Assembly (NCBI GenBank): GCA_964371785.1
Contig: CAYJOL010000011.1
Location: 3,591 to 67,590 of the forward strand
Reading direction: 5' to 3'
DNA from: CAVQCT01 sp964371785
GTDB lineage: Bacteria > Zixibacteria > MSB-5A5 > GN15 > FEB-12
DNA: 64,000 nucleotides
Part shown: piece after piece, positions 8,676-17,190 of the stretch
How positions within the stretch are numbered: the first letter of the stretch is position 1
Layout of the letters: every line of letters starts with the position of its first letter
Position numbers and translations under genes: made by a program
Notes under the pieces: generated by a model
Seen by the model: the letters and a program-made list of their open reading frames with translations, nothing else
Databases searched by the model: none
Told to the model about the DNA's origin: nothing

Positions 8676-10073
8676 CTATGGCCCGCAGGCGGGCGGGGGG
8701 CCGCCGGCAAAGGAGTACTCGACCATGTAAACGAGATCACCAATATCCGGCTGGGCGCCGTCGCCATTGACGTCGCTTGCCGCCGGACTGGTCGGGGCGG
8801 GACCACCGTTGAACATATAGTCGACGAGGTAAACCAGGTCGGCGATATCCGGACCAACACCGTTACCGTCGATATCACCGCAGAGGAACGGATCGAAGCC
8901 ACCGACTGCGGCCACCGGATTGATCAATCCGAATCCGAGCTTACCCTGCAGGCCGGGGTTGAGCGAGTCGATGTTGATGGCCGTCTGTTCAATTGCGTCA
9001 CGGATGTCATTCCAGGTCGCGTGGGGGTTCATCGCATACAGCAATGCCGCCTGTCCCGCCACGAACGGCGCGGCGAAACTGGTCCCGTCCCACCACGCAT
9101 ACGATGTATCGAGGAACGGAGCGTGGATCTGCGTGCCCGGGGCACAGACGTCGACCTTCCCTCCGTAGTTGGAGAAATCCGCCTTCACGTTGGTTGAATC
9201 AAGCGCGGCGACACTCAGCGTATAGGAGTCGTCGGCGGGGAATTTGTCGACTTCCGAAGAATCATTGCCTGCGGCCGCGATAACCATGACGTTACGATCA
9301 TGTGCGTACGCGATTGCATCGTCGAGAACCGGATGTCTGGAGTTCATGACCATGCTGAGGTTGACCACTTTGCAGCCGGCATTGACCGCTTCGATGAGAG
9401 CCTCGGCGATTGCATAGCCGTCGCCTTTGCCATTTGTGTCGAGCGTACGATAGGAAATTATCTGGGCGTCGGGGGCCACCAGATTGATCACGCCGGCCAC
9501 GAAGGTGCCGTGCCCGCTGCTGATACCGCCGGGTTCATCGTTGGCTATGGAGTCGTTGGCGACGAAGTCAAAGCCGGAGGTCGCCACCGCCGCGAGCATC
9601 GGGTGGGTAAGGTTCACACCTACGTCGATAACCGCGACCTTCACACCGGTGCCGGTTGAAACAGTCTGGGCCTGACTCAACTGCAAGTCGGTAGCGGCGA
9701 GCTGGACCCGCGGATCGGCCACTACATTCTGATCGAGAAACGGCTGGCTTGACTGCACAGCTTCCGGAGCGTCGAGAATATAATTCGGTGCGCAGAAGAC
9801 TACCGAAGGCTCGCCGGATATGACGGCCGCGAGACTATCGGCGTTCTGGCCCGGCTGGGTGGTCAAAAGATAAGCACTTATCTCCGAGAGGTAGCTGACC
9901 AGGGTGGTACCGTATTCGGTGTTGATAGTCGAGATGTCATAACCGGGCAGTACTCTACATACCAGCTGTTCGGGGACGAACTCATCGGTGGCCTTGGCGA
10001 GAAGCGGAGATGCCGAAACTAAGGTCAACGCTGTGACTATTTTTATGATCCGGAGAATGCGATGTATATTCAT
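8676..10073 (-). CDS. Secreted S8 subtilisin-like serine protease with dockerin-like tail
   Basis: A 465-residue exported protease. Residues 1-27 are the signal peptide; 30-105 look like an inhibitor-type propeptide. The catalytic domain has Asp150 ('AVIDVGV'), His188 ('GHGTFVAG'), oxyanion Asn270 ('AAAGND') and Ser332 ('DGTSFAAPFVAG'), so the triad is intact. The tail (about 395-465) is the dockerin-like double repeat, ending GGPPPACGP. The gene is the last of an operon and starts only 12 bases after the TPR-CHAT gene, with AGGAGG before ATG 10073. A secreted protease translated from the same message as a cytoplasmic caspase-like protein and its ECF sigma/anti-sigma is unusual. Either the two proteases act in different compartments on one stress signal, or the subtilase is simply the output gene. 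Confidence 0.93.
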   Translation of the reverse strand: MNIHRILRIIKIVTALTLVSASPLLAKATDEFVPEQLVCRVLPGYDISTINTEYGTTLVSYLSEISAYLLTTQPGQNADSLAAVISGEPSVVFCAPNYILDAPEAVQSSQPFLDQNVVADPRVQLAATDLQLSQAQTVSTGTGVKVAVIDVGVNLTHPMLAAVATSGFDFVANDSIANDEPGGISSGHGTFVAGVINLVAPDAQIISYRTLDTNGKGDGYAIAEALIEAVNAGCKVVNLSMVMNSRHPVLDDAIAYAHDRNVMVIAAAGNDSSEVDKFPADDSYTLSVAALDSTNVKADFSNYGGKVDVCAPGTQIHAPFLDTSYAWWDGTSFAAPFVAGQAALLYAMNPHATWNDIRDAIEQTAINIDSLNPGLQGKLGFGLINPVAAVGGFDPFLCGDIDGNGVGPDIADLVYLVDYMFNGGPAPTSPAASDVNGDGAQPDIGDLVYMVEYSFAGGPPPACGP

Positions 10074-10085
10074 CTTCCTGCCTCC

Positions 10086-12812
10086 TTAATTGCCTGCTCC
10101 GAACACTGAGAAAGCGGCCCAGTGGTATGCGGAGGGATATTGTTCCCGAACTTGTTGCGACGCCCGACGCGCAGCCTCGGTTATCAGGTCGCCTTTAAAG
10201 AACGATTCATAGAATTTGCTCATCCAGATCGCCGTCGACATATCAGAAACCGGCCATCGACCGGCGATCACGTTACGCGCTCCCATCTCCAATAATGACC
10301 TGACCAGGCCCGTCGATTCTTCCCCCGATAGGGCAACCTGTTCGCCGGAACGACAGGCGGCGAGAGTCACCAAATGCACTTTTACGTCACGGATGCGAAA
10401 ATCGGCCGCAAAGAGCGGCCCATCCTGCAGGGAAAGATAGGAGTAGAATGGATTGTCGGCGCGAAGTTGTGAATGTCCGGCGAAGTGCCAAAGGCGGGCG
10501 GCGCCGGTTGAGGGCCAGCCATAGCGAGTTGCCGGATTATAGAGGCGTCCGGAGCCGCCCGCTGACGCCAGCAGGGCATCCAACTCCAGCGTGACAGCCG
10601 GCAGATCGCCGGTCTCGCCGACAAAAATCTCAACATCGGACGATCCGGCGTCAATTCCCCTGGCGTGCATGAAATGTCGGAGGCTGGGTGAAAACGTGAA
10701 ATCATATCGCTGACCCAGTTCCACACCATCGACCACTAAAGCTTCCCACGGCAGGTTGGCCAGATCGCCCTGCGGTATGATCAACACTTGCGCGCACGAC
10801 TCCGGTATATCCAATGGCTTCCAGAGCCATTCGCCGACCGAACCGAAGAACCGTTGTTCAGACACGATATCGCTTTTGTCGTTAAGGTGGTGCGTGAGTA
10901 ATTCCCGTTCCAGCAGGAATCTCCATTGCTTGATCACCTGCCACAGGCGAATCAACCCGTTCGTATACTTGACAGTTCTTGTCTGTCCATTGCTGTGTAC
11001 AAAGGCATAAATTCCGGAATCACCCAGATGGAACTGGACTATGGGCAGTTCGTGCGAAAGTTCGCGAAATCTTTCGCGCAGCCAGGCTATTTCATCGATT
11101 CTGCCGTTGCCCTGTTCGATAGAGGCGAGTTCCTGCCTCACCTTCCTCTGGAGCCGACCGACTGTCATCTGCGTCTGAGGTCCGAACGAGCCACGCTCAC
11201 CTGATCCTGCCGGAAGCGAATGGGAGAAAGAAGCTACTTGTGCGGCAAGCTCGTTCAACGACTGTTCCACTCGTCTGCGCGTTGCGTCGGCAATCAGCAC
11301 GGGATTGACCGGTGTCCAGACTCCGGCCGTCTGGTACCGTTCGGCCCAGACTGCCGCCGTGGACGGATCCCGGTCGAACGTTGTTTCTATGAGTTTGCGA
11401 TGCGGAGAACTGTCCTGCCGTCCAAAGTGCGTGCGAATCTCAACAGGGGGCAGTTGCGCTCGAATAAGGTCGAGTCTGTCCGCGGCTCGCGTCCAGTGGT
11501 TGACAGCCGCGGCATACATGCCCTTGAGCGCAGCTCGATCGCCGAGCAGAGTCTGCCACCACGCGAAAAGATGGGGCACTTGTTTGATGGCGCCGCTCTT
11601 TTGGAGTCGGGACAACGCCCGCTCGTTCTTCTGTGTCGTGGTAGCCAGATAGAGATCGGTCATTGCTTCCCACAAGGGAAGCTGCGCTTTGGCGAACATG
11701 CACCGAGCCCTGGCGAATTCTGCGGCCGAGGTGGCTCGGTTCGTAGTCAACTGCGCTCGCAGAAGATGGCAGGCCCCGACAAAACCGAAATTCTTCTCTC
11801 GCGCGAATCCATCGGCCGCTGACTTCAAAGCATTTGCGGCGGCCGTACGGTTGCCCAGAGACGCCTCGGCACGGGCAAGAAAATAAGAAGCTTTGGCAGT
11901 CTCATAACTGAGTCCGAGCTTTTTGAAAGACTCCCGCGCTCGTCGGGACGAATCCCGCGCATCAGGGAAGAGGTTCAAACCGAGGTAGACTTCAGCGCGG
12001 TCCAGTTCGCACAACGCCGCGCCCTTCGGCTGTCCCGCCTCGCGATATATTTGTTCACACTCACTCAGTTCGCCGAGGGCTATGTGAAATGCTCCCTGCA
12101 ACATGCGCAACCAGGCCATCCCATAACGGGCGTCGGTTGCCTCAAGGGACATCTGATGTGCAGTGTATATTTCCTGTGCCTTCCGGTACAGGGGAGCTGC
12201 AGTGCTGAAGTCGAAGAGCTGTACGAGGGCATTGGCGCGATTATAATAGCACCTTGCCACCGATAGATCGTCTGAAATCGATTCGAAGTATTCGCCGGCC
12301 TGCTGATAGACCTGTTGCGCCTCGCCGTGTCGGTCCTGTCGATGCAACAGGTTGCCGTAATTCACGCGCGTTTTGGCAATGTCAGCCTCTTTGTTCAGTT
12401 TCCGGAACGACTTCAGCGCGTTGTTGGCCCGTCGACGGGCCTCGGGCAGATTTCCGAGGTACATATAGACATCTATAAGCGCTCTGTCTATCAACGCCCT
12501 GACATAGATATTGCGTGCCGCCAGGCGTCTTGCAGTGAGATAAGCGTTTTCGGCGTCGACATAGCCGCCACCCATATGCGTTACGCGGGCGAGAGCGCGA
12601 TAGGCGGTCAACGGCAACGCGCCATCATGCTCCTGGGCCCACCGAACGAAACGTCTAGCCGATACCAGCGCCGTCTTGAGCGAGGATCCGGCCTGCTGGT
12701 TGATAAGACGATTACAGGCGTCGGCCAGGCTGGCGTGGTCGAGTCCGTCCGCTTTGCCAAACGTAAGGAATCTTCGGGCAGTCTGTTCTATGGTCTGGGG
12801 GCTGCTTTCCAT
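10086..12812 (-). CDS. TPR-CHAT protein (caspase-like peptidase with helical repeats)
   Basis: A 908-residue cytoplasmic protein without signal or membrane segments. Residues about 80-420 hold many tetratricopeptide-like helix pairs, for example 'ADIAKTRVNYGNLLHRQDRHG' followed by 'EAQQVYQQAGEYF'. The C-terminal 300 residues are a CHAT domain. The catalytic dyad is visible as His780 in 'HFAGHS' and Cys820 in 'LAACRSG', followed by the family 'RSLLEMGARNVIAGRWPV' and 'HWAAFSVFG' segments. CHAT proteins are clan CD peptidases, related to separase and to the Csx29 protease of type III-E CRISPR. The start ATG 12812 overlaps the end of the anti-sigma gene by 25 bases, so translation is probably coupled. 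The TPR part would sense or bind a partner. The target is not visible from sequence. Confidence 0.92.
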   Translation of the reverse strand: MESSPQTIEQTARRFLTFGKADGLDHASLADACNRLINQQAGSSLKTALVSARRFVRWAQEHDGALPLTAYRALARVTHMGGGYVDAENAYLTARRLAARNIYVRALIDRALIDVYMYLGNLPEARRRANNALKSFRKLNKEADIAKTRVNYGNLLHRQDRHGEAQQVYQQAGEYFESISDDLSVARCYYNRANALVQLFDFSTAAPLYRKAQEIYTAHQMSLEATDARYGMAWLRMLQGAFHIALGELSECEQIYREAGQPKGAALCELDRAEVYLGLNLFPDARDSSRRARESFKKLGLSYETAKASYFLARAEASLGNRTAAANALKSAADGFAREKNFGFVGACHLLRAQLTTNRATSAAEFARARCMFAKAQLPLWEAMTDLYLATTTQKNERALSRLQKSGAIKQVPHLFAWWQTLLGDRAALKGMYAAAVNHWTRAADRLDLIRAQLPPVEIRTHFGRQDSSPHRKLIETTFDRDPSTAAVWAERYQTAGVWTPVNPVLIADATRRRVEQSLNELAAQVASFSHSLPAGSGERGSFGPQTQMTVGRLQRKVRQELASIEQGNGRIDEIAWLRERFRELSHELPIVQFHLGDSGIYAFVHSNGQTRTVKYTNGLIRLWQVIKQWRFLLERELLTHHLNDKSDIVSEQRFFGSVGEWLWKPLDIPESCAQVLIIPQGDLANLPWEALVVDGVELGQRYDFTFSPSLRHFMHARGIDAGSSDVEIFVGETGDLPAVTLELDALLASAGGSGRLYNPATRYGWPSTGAARLWHFAGHSQLRADNPFYSYLSLQDGPLFAADFRIRDVKVHLVTLAACRSGEQVALSGEESTGLVRSLLEMGARNVIAGRWPVSDMSTAIWMSKFYESFFKGDLITEAARRASQQVREQYPSAYHWAAFSVFGAGN

Positions 12813-13360
12813 GAAATATCCGGCGTTTGAACGATATATTTATCAGAGCGAATTCGGATCTGTTTAGGCGGTGTTTTACTTGACCACTGATAAAAACCCT
12901 CGGAATTGACGCGGAGTTCCTGATGGGCGACCAATATTACGAAATTCTCCTGAGCAACCCGGTCGCCCGAGAGTTGGGCCACGAAATCCCATCCGTTTTT
13001 CTGTTTCTCGGCGCGAAGGTCAAGCATGAGATCATCGATCTGAAACCGAAGTCGGCGCTCCTGCTGGGTGCCGCCACCCCGAACGCCTACCGAGACTGGA
13101 GTAGTCCACGAATCAAACACTAGCCCGGCCAACAATTCTTTGACCCGGGTGAACACCGACTCCTCTTCGGCGAGCTTTGCCGCCCGGACAATCCATCCTT
13201 CCGGAGCATCGCCCAGAGGAAGCTTCCCCGCTACCTGATAGGCGCGGTAGAATTCAAACAGTTCGCGGCAATCCGCGCACGCTTTGAAATGGGCGGTATA
13301 TTGATCGCTGTTGGACCGGGCAGCTTCCAATAATTCCTTCCTGGTCGGGTGTCTAGTCAT
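12788..13360 (-). CDS. Zinc-binding anti-sigma-like protein (cytoplasmic)
   Basis: A 190-residue protein. ATG 13360 is chosen over an upstream frame extension because AAGGAA lies 8 bases before it and the protein then begins with a compact helical domain. The sequence 'HFKACADC' (H24, C28, C31) is the H-x3-C-x2-C motif of zinc-dependent anti-sigma factors (zf-HC2/ZAS). No transmembrane helix follows; residues about 90-180 are instead a small beta-rich domain of unknown type. This makes it a soluble anti-sigma, unlike the membrane-tethered one at 50420. It sits 77 bases downstream of the sigma gene and overlaps the TPR-CHAT gene. A plausible model is that the CHAT protein or a signal releases the sigma factor by acting on this protein. 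Confidence 0.8.
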   Translation of the reverse strand: MTRHPTRKELLEAARSNSDQYTAHFKACADCRELFEFYRAYQVAGKLPLGDAPEGWIVRAAKLAEEESVFTRVKELLAGLVFDSWTTPVSVGVRGGGTQQERRLRFQIDDLMLDLRAEKQKNGWDFVAQLSGDRVAQENFVILVAHQELRVNSEGFYQWSSKTPPKQIRIRSDKYIVQTPDISWKAAPRP

Positions 13361-13437
13361 CTTACATATTTCCTTGTGGGTTATGACCGTTTGTAACCGT
13401 CTGACAGAGGGCCAGAGCGGCGGTTTCGTACGAAAGT

Positions 13438-13989
13438 TCAGATATTTTCGCCGAGAAGTGATTTCAGTCGCTTGAGACACCGGCCGCGGATTGGCCCCAT
13501 ACTGTTCATGGCTATTCCCAGATCAGCCGCAATCTGTTCGTAGGACCGATCTTCCGGATCGAAGAACAAGGCTATCAATAGCTTACGACATCTTTCGTCG
13601 AGCCGTCTGAGCCCTGATTCCAGCCGTCCCTGTGTCTCCAGATGTTCCATTTCCTCATCCGGCAGTCGGGCGTCATCTGCAAGTTCCGGACCGTCATCAA
13701 GGTCAGAATGAGCCGACGCCCGCTTATAGAGTCGAATCGATTCCCGTTTGGCCGTAGTGACCAGCCAGGCCGAAAGACGGGTCGGGTCAGTGATTCTGCG
13801 GCGATTCGTGTATAGGGCCACCCAGGTTTGCTGAAAGCAGTCGGCGGCATCTGCCATCGACAGCCCGGCCCGGGTCGCTACCGTGTAAACCAGCGGCTGG
13901 TATCGGCGCACCAGTTCTTCCCATGCGCCGGGATTCCCGGCCAATATATCCTGCCAGATTTCGGTATCCGTCTTCTCAATTAGAGTCAC
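13438..13989 (-). CDS. ECF-type sigma-70 family RNA polymerase sigma factor
   Basis: A 183-residue sigma factor with only regions 2 and 4. Region 2 includes 'WEELVRRYQPLVYTVA' and 'ADAADCFQQTWVALY', with the promoter-melting segment near 'RLSAWLVTTAKRESIRLYKR'. An acidic linker (about 95-120) follows, then region 4 'YEQIAADLGIAMNSMGPIRGRCLKRLK', the helix-turn-helix for the -35 element. The start is GTG 13989 with CAGGAA upstream; no ATG gives a full region 2. It is the first gene of the operon leading to the anti-sigma, TPR-CHAT and subtilase genes, and ECF factors normally transcribe their own operon, so it probably controls all four. Confidence 0.93.
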   Translation of the reverse strand: MTLIEKTDTEIWQDILAGNPGAWEELVRRYQPLVYTVATRAGLSMADAADCFQQTWVALYTNRRRITDPTRLSAWLVTTAKRESIRLYKRASAHSDLDDGPELADDARLPDEEMEHLETQGRLESGLRRLDERCRKLLIALFFDPEDRSYEQIAADLGIAMNSMGPIRGRCLKRLKSLLGENI

Positions 13990-14047
13990 AATGGATTCCT
14001 GCCGTTGGATTTGGCGAAATATACCTTCATTTGGCCGCCAATCAAAT

Positions 14048-14083
14048 CAAAAAAGCCTCCGCGGCTAACCGCCCGGAGGCTTT
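14048..14083 (-). terminator. Terminator after the trypsin-like protease gene
   Basis: An inverted repeat pairs AAAGCCTCCG with CGGAGGCTTT around a GC-rich loop. On the minus strand it is followed by TTTTTTGATTTG, 24 bases after the stop at 14107. It separates this gene from the sigma-factor operon. Confidence 0.85.
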
Positions 14084-14106
14084 CAGAGGTCTGTAATTGA
14101 TCCTGC

Positions 14107-16350
14107 TTATGGGCACGAAACCGGGTCAGGACCGTTGGAGAATGAGTACTCGACGAGATACACCAGATCACCGACATCGATAGAACCATCACCGTTAACG
14201 TCGGCCTCATCCATGCACACCGGAGCCGGCCCGCCGCTGAAGGAGTATTCCACGAAGTAGACCAAATCGCCAATATCGATAGTGTTGTTTACGTCTCCAT
14301 CGATATTCCCGCGTATTCCGACACAACAGCCACTGACCGCAACCTGGCCGGACGCAAAGGCCGGGTTGAAGGTGATGATCGTGCCGCTGTATTCAGGCAA
14401 ATACGTCAGGTAACCATCGAGCAGAATCGGCGTGGATTGATCAGATGGCGCCGATGAGTCGATATGGAAGAAGAGTTTTACGAGCAATCCGCTCCCGGCG
14501 GCAAGTTCCGGCACAGATCCATTGGTAGAGCTCTGCAATCTGAGGGTGAATCGACGGTTGAAGGGGTCGTAATGCGCGAACCCATTGTTGGTGAAATAAC
14601 TCGTGCGACACCCGGCTGTCGACATCGAATCGAAAGTCAATGGCACCGTGCCGCCGTATTCAACCGGGATTCTAATGGTACCGGTCGGGAAGTTGGTGCG
14701 TCCGTACACTGATATGACCACTTGACTCCCTTTTTCCCCCAATACGGAATCAGCGATCATGGTGTCAGCGAATACGCAGATATAGTTGTCAATAGTGCGG
14801 CTGTATGCTTCAGCACCCGAGGTGATCCCGACGGTGACCGTGTGGGGTCCCGGAGCTGTGTAGGTATGCGACGGTGACTGCGTGTAAGCGGCGCCGCCGT
14901 CACCAAAGTCCCATGTCCAGCTATCGGCGGTGTACCGAGTGGTTGCCGAGAAATTCACGGGCAGGGGAGTCCAGCCGCTGGTTACATCCGCGGAAAATGT
15001 CAGGCCATTCTGATCGAAACCGTCCAGAATTGTCGTGCCGGTATTGTCCGGGTCAAGCCAATCCCGAAGACGAGTGTCGGTCGTGGTTCCGTGATTCCAA
15101 GATTGAGAGAACTTGCCAAACCAGTCCGAGGTGATGCTGGTGCAGGATGCGTAGCCGCCATGGAGCTGTCCGACAACGTGGTGGTTCTGGTCAAATAGCG
15201 GTGAGCCGGAGGAACCCGGTTCGGTCGTGCCGTCGTTCCAACTGCCTACCCGCCAATGGGTCACGCCCGACGAAGCGAGGTAGTCAGTGGAGGTAAGCGG
15301 GTCATAATCGAATGAGATCTTCTTGATATCACCGGATGGATGATGAATACAGGTAGCCGAGGTCGGAGCGGCATCGACCGCTGACCATCCGGAATAGTAG
15401 ACGTTGTAGGAATCCGGGGGCTGTTCGCTGAGTTGAAGGAGCGCGAAATCGGAGTAGGTGTTGGTGGCAAGAAGCGTGCAGCCGGAAACCGATTGATTGG
15501 TCGGGCCATCGATATTCGCGCACGTCGGACTCTCGTAATTGAAGATAAATACCCAGGTCGCCTCCCCTCCGAGACAATGATTCGCTGTCAGGAAATACGG
15601 TGTGAAATCCTGGCGAACGTTGTTTACCATTGCCCCAGTACACAACCGAAAACCTCCGCTTGTTGTTATCATGGCAACGGAGCGGATATCATCGGCCCAC
15701 GGCAGTCCCTCCGGACAATGTACGTTGTTGTTGCACGAACCGGAACTTCCGAAATTGAGGACCTCTTTGGCCGCCTGCCGGTCAAAGAAAATATTCTTGT
15801 AGGCATGGACTATTCGCGATACCCGCAGTTCGCCGGGATAATCGACATCGGCCGGAACATAGTATTCAAGGATTGAGACATCGCCTTTGACCGGCGCGGT
15901 GGCGAACTGGTTATAATCTTTATTGTTTTTGCTGGTGAACGCGCCGATCACCTGGCTATGGTCCTCAGTATAAATGAACAGCTTCGCGCCGTCGGGCAGA
16001 CGGAAACGGTCGAATATCAGGTTGATGGAATAAGCTCCGGGGCACGATATTCGCAGTCGCCAGATTTTGCCGCCGTCGGGGAGTTTTTCCCATATGCCTG
16101 AATTGGCTAAATCGTATTGAACATCGAACGGATAACCGAACCGGAACGGCACACCGAGTTTCTCATCCTGCTGGTCTTCGGCCAACAGGCTGGGTACATC
16201 GACCGATGGCATCGTCACCGTCGGAGCGGCCGCTTTGGTTGGGTTCTCGAAGCTGATCGGCGTTCCGCCGTTACTAATCTGACTTCTTGAAGTAGTTGCG
16301 AGAACGGCAACGAGAACAACGGTGAGCAGGAGTGTGCGGACTAATTTCAT
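14107..16350 (-). CDS. Secreted trypsin-like (lysyl endopeptidase-type) protease with PKD and dockerin-like domains
   Basis: A 747-residue exported protease. After a signal peptide (about 1-23) comes a long beta-rich pro-region (about 60-190). The catalytic domain has His258 in 'LTANHC', Asp301 in 'YSDFALLQL' and Ser381 in 'PGSSGSPLF', with several Cys likely to form disulfides; this matches the Achromobacter lysyl endopeptidase-like S1 group. A PKD domain ('WTWDFGDGG...SHTYTAPGPHTVTV') spans about 460-530, followed by a cohesin-like or BACON-like beta domain (about 535-675). The dockerin-like double repeat ends GPDPVSCP. It lies upstream of the sigma-CHAT-subtilase operon on the same strand but behind its own terminator. 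It probably degrades external protein. Confidence 0.88.
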   Translation of the reverse strand: MKLVRTLLLTVVLVAVLATTSRSQISNGGTPISFENPTKAAAPTVTMPSVDVPSLLAEDQQDEKLGVPFRFGYPFDVQYDLANSGIWEKLPDGGKIWRLRISCPGAYSINLIFDRFRLPDGAKLFIYTEDHSQVIGAFTSKNNKDYNQFATAPVKGDVSILEYYVPADVDYPGELRVSRIVHAYKNIFFDRQAAKEVLNFGSSGSCNNNVHCPEGLPWADDIRSVAMITTSGGFRLCTGAMVNNVRQDFTPYFLTANHCLGGEATWVFIFNYESPTCANIDGPTNQSVSGCTLLATNTYSDFALLQLSEQPPDSYNVYYSGWSAVDAAPTSATCIHHPSGDIKKISFDYDPLTSTDYLASSGVTHWRVGSWNDGTTEPGSSGSPLFDQNHHVVGQLHGGYASCTSITSDWFGKFSQSWNHGTTTDTRLRDWLDPDNTGTTILDGFDQNGLTFSADVTSGWTPLPVNFSATTRYTADSWTWDFGDGGAAYTQSPSHTYTAPGPHTVTVGITSGAEAYSRTIDNYICVFADTMIADSVLGEKGSQVVISVYGRTNFPTGTIRIPVEYGGTVPLTFDSMSTAGCRTSYFTNNGFAHYDPFNRRFTLRLQSSTNGSVPELAAGSGLLVKLFFHIDSSAPSDQSTPILLDGYLTYLPEYSGTIITFNPAFASGQVAVSGCCVGIRGNIDGDVNNTIDIGDLVYFVEYSFSGGPAPVCMDEADVNGDGSIDVGDLVYLVEYSFSNGPDPVSCP

Positions 16351-16577
16351 TTTCCATCCATATATATATGAATCATTGCATCTAAATCAGCTTATCCACC
16401 TGGCGGTCGCAAGCGTGCATTGGCCATATCGGCACAGAAGTAATATGATTATTGATAAGATAAGTAAAATCTAAAAGTTGTCAATCAAAAGGGACATGCC
16501 TTGACACAACTGGTGATTTTTTGAACCCGCTCGTCGGATTATCGAAAGAAAAGGCGTTTCCCCGGCTCCAAAACCGA

Positions 16578-17174
16578 CTAATAATAGGGGTTCGCTCCGG
16601 AGGCATGGTCGGTGGCGTCGATGACGTCCGTTACTTCCGGGATCATCGCCCGAATAGCCTTCTCAATTCCGTTCTTCAGGGTGACGTTGGCCGAAGCACA
16701 GCCCTGACAACCGCCTCCCAGACGCAGGTACACTTTGGTTCCTTCGACATCTACCAGTTCAACCCGTCCTCCGTGCGAGGCAATGGCCGGATTGATCTCC
16801 TGTTCGAACAGCTCTTCAATCTGATGGCGGATCTTCTCCTCGGAAGGGAGCTTCTTCTGCACGTTCGGGTCTATGAGCTGTTTGCCGGACCGAATTTGCT
16901 CACGAATGGCCGTGCCAATTTGCTTGCCCATCGATGGCCACGTCTGCGTTGTATTCTTGGCAATTGTAAGCGTGCTGCCCGAAACCATCACCTGAGCTAT
17001 GCCGCCGATAGCAAACAGCGCTTCCAGCAGCGGCGAACCTTCAGCCATTTCCCGGTCACGGCAAGTGAAGGAGCCGTTGGGAAACAGCGGGTGATCCACA
17101 TGGAACTTGCAGACCTGAGGGTCGAGTGACGGTTCCCCGGTAATCTTGATCTGTTGTGTATCTTGAGACATCAT
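16578..17174 (-). CDS. NifU-like (Nfu) Fe-S cluster scaffold/carrier
   Basis: A 198-residue protein with two parts. The N-terminal Nfu_N domain (about 8-95) includes 'HPLFPNGSFTC' and 'SPLLEALFAIGGIAQV'. The C-terminal NifU domain (about 115-185) has the C-x2-C cluster ligand pair in 'GGGCQGCAS' (C156, C159). It delivers Fe-S clusters to target proteins in the cytoplasm. Two ATGs lie in tandem; the second (17171) has better spacing from AAGGAG. It is 16 bases downstream of an Mrp/ApbC ATPase gene on the same strand, another Fe-S carrier, so the pair is a small Fe-S assembly operon. Confidence 0.9.
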   Translation of the reverse strand: MMSQDTQQIKITGEPSLDPQVCKFHVDHPLFPNGSFTCRDREMAEGSPLLEALFAIGGIAQVMVSGSTLTIAKNTTQTWPSMGKQIGTAIREQIRSGKQLIDPNVQKKLPSEEKIRHQIEELFEQEINPAIASHGGRVELVDVEGTKVYLRLGGGCQGCASANVTLKNGIEKAIRAMIPEVTDVIDATDHASGANPYY

Positions 17175-17190
17175 CGTACTCCTTCATCTA

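Noticed and set aside
11220..12830. Several plus-strand frames opposite the TPR-CHAT gene
   Set aside because: The minus frame codes for a continuous TPR-CHAT protein with active-site motifs; the others are shadows.
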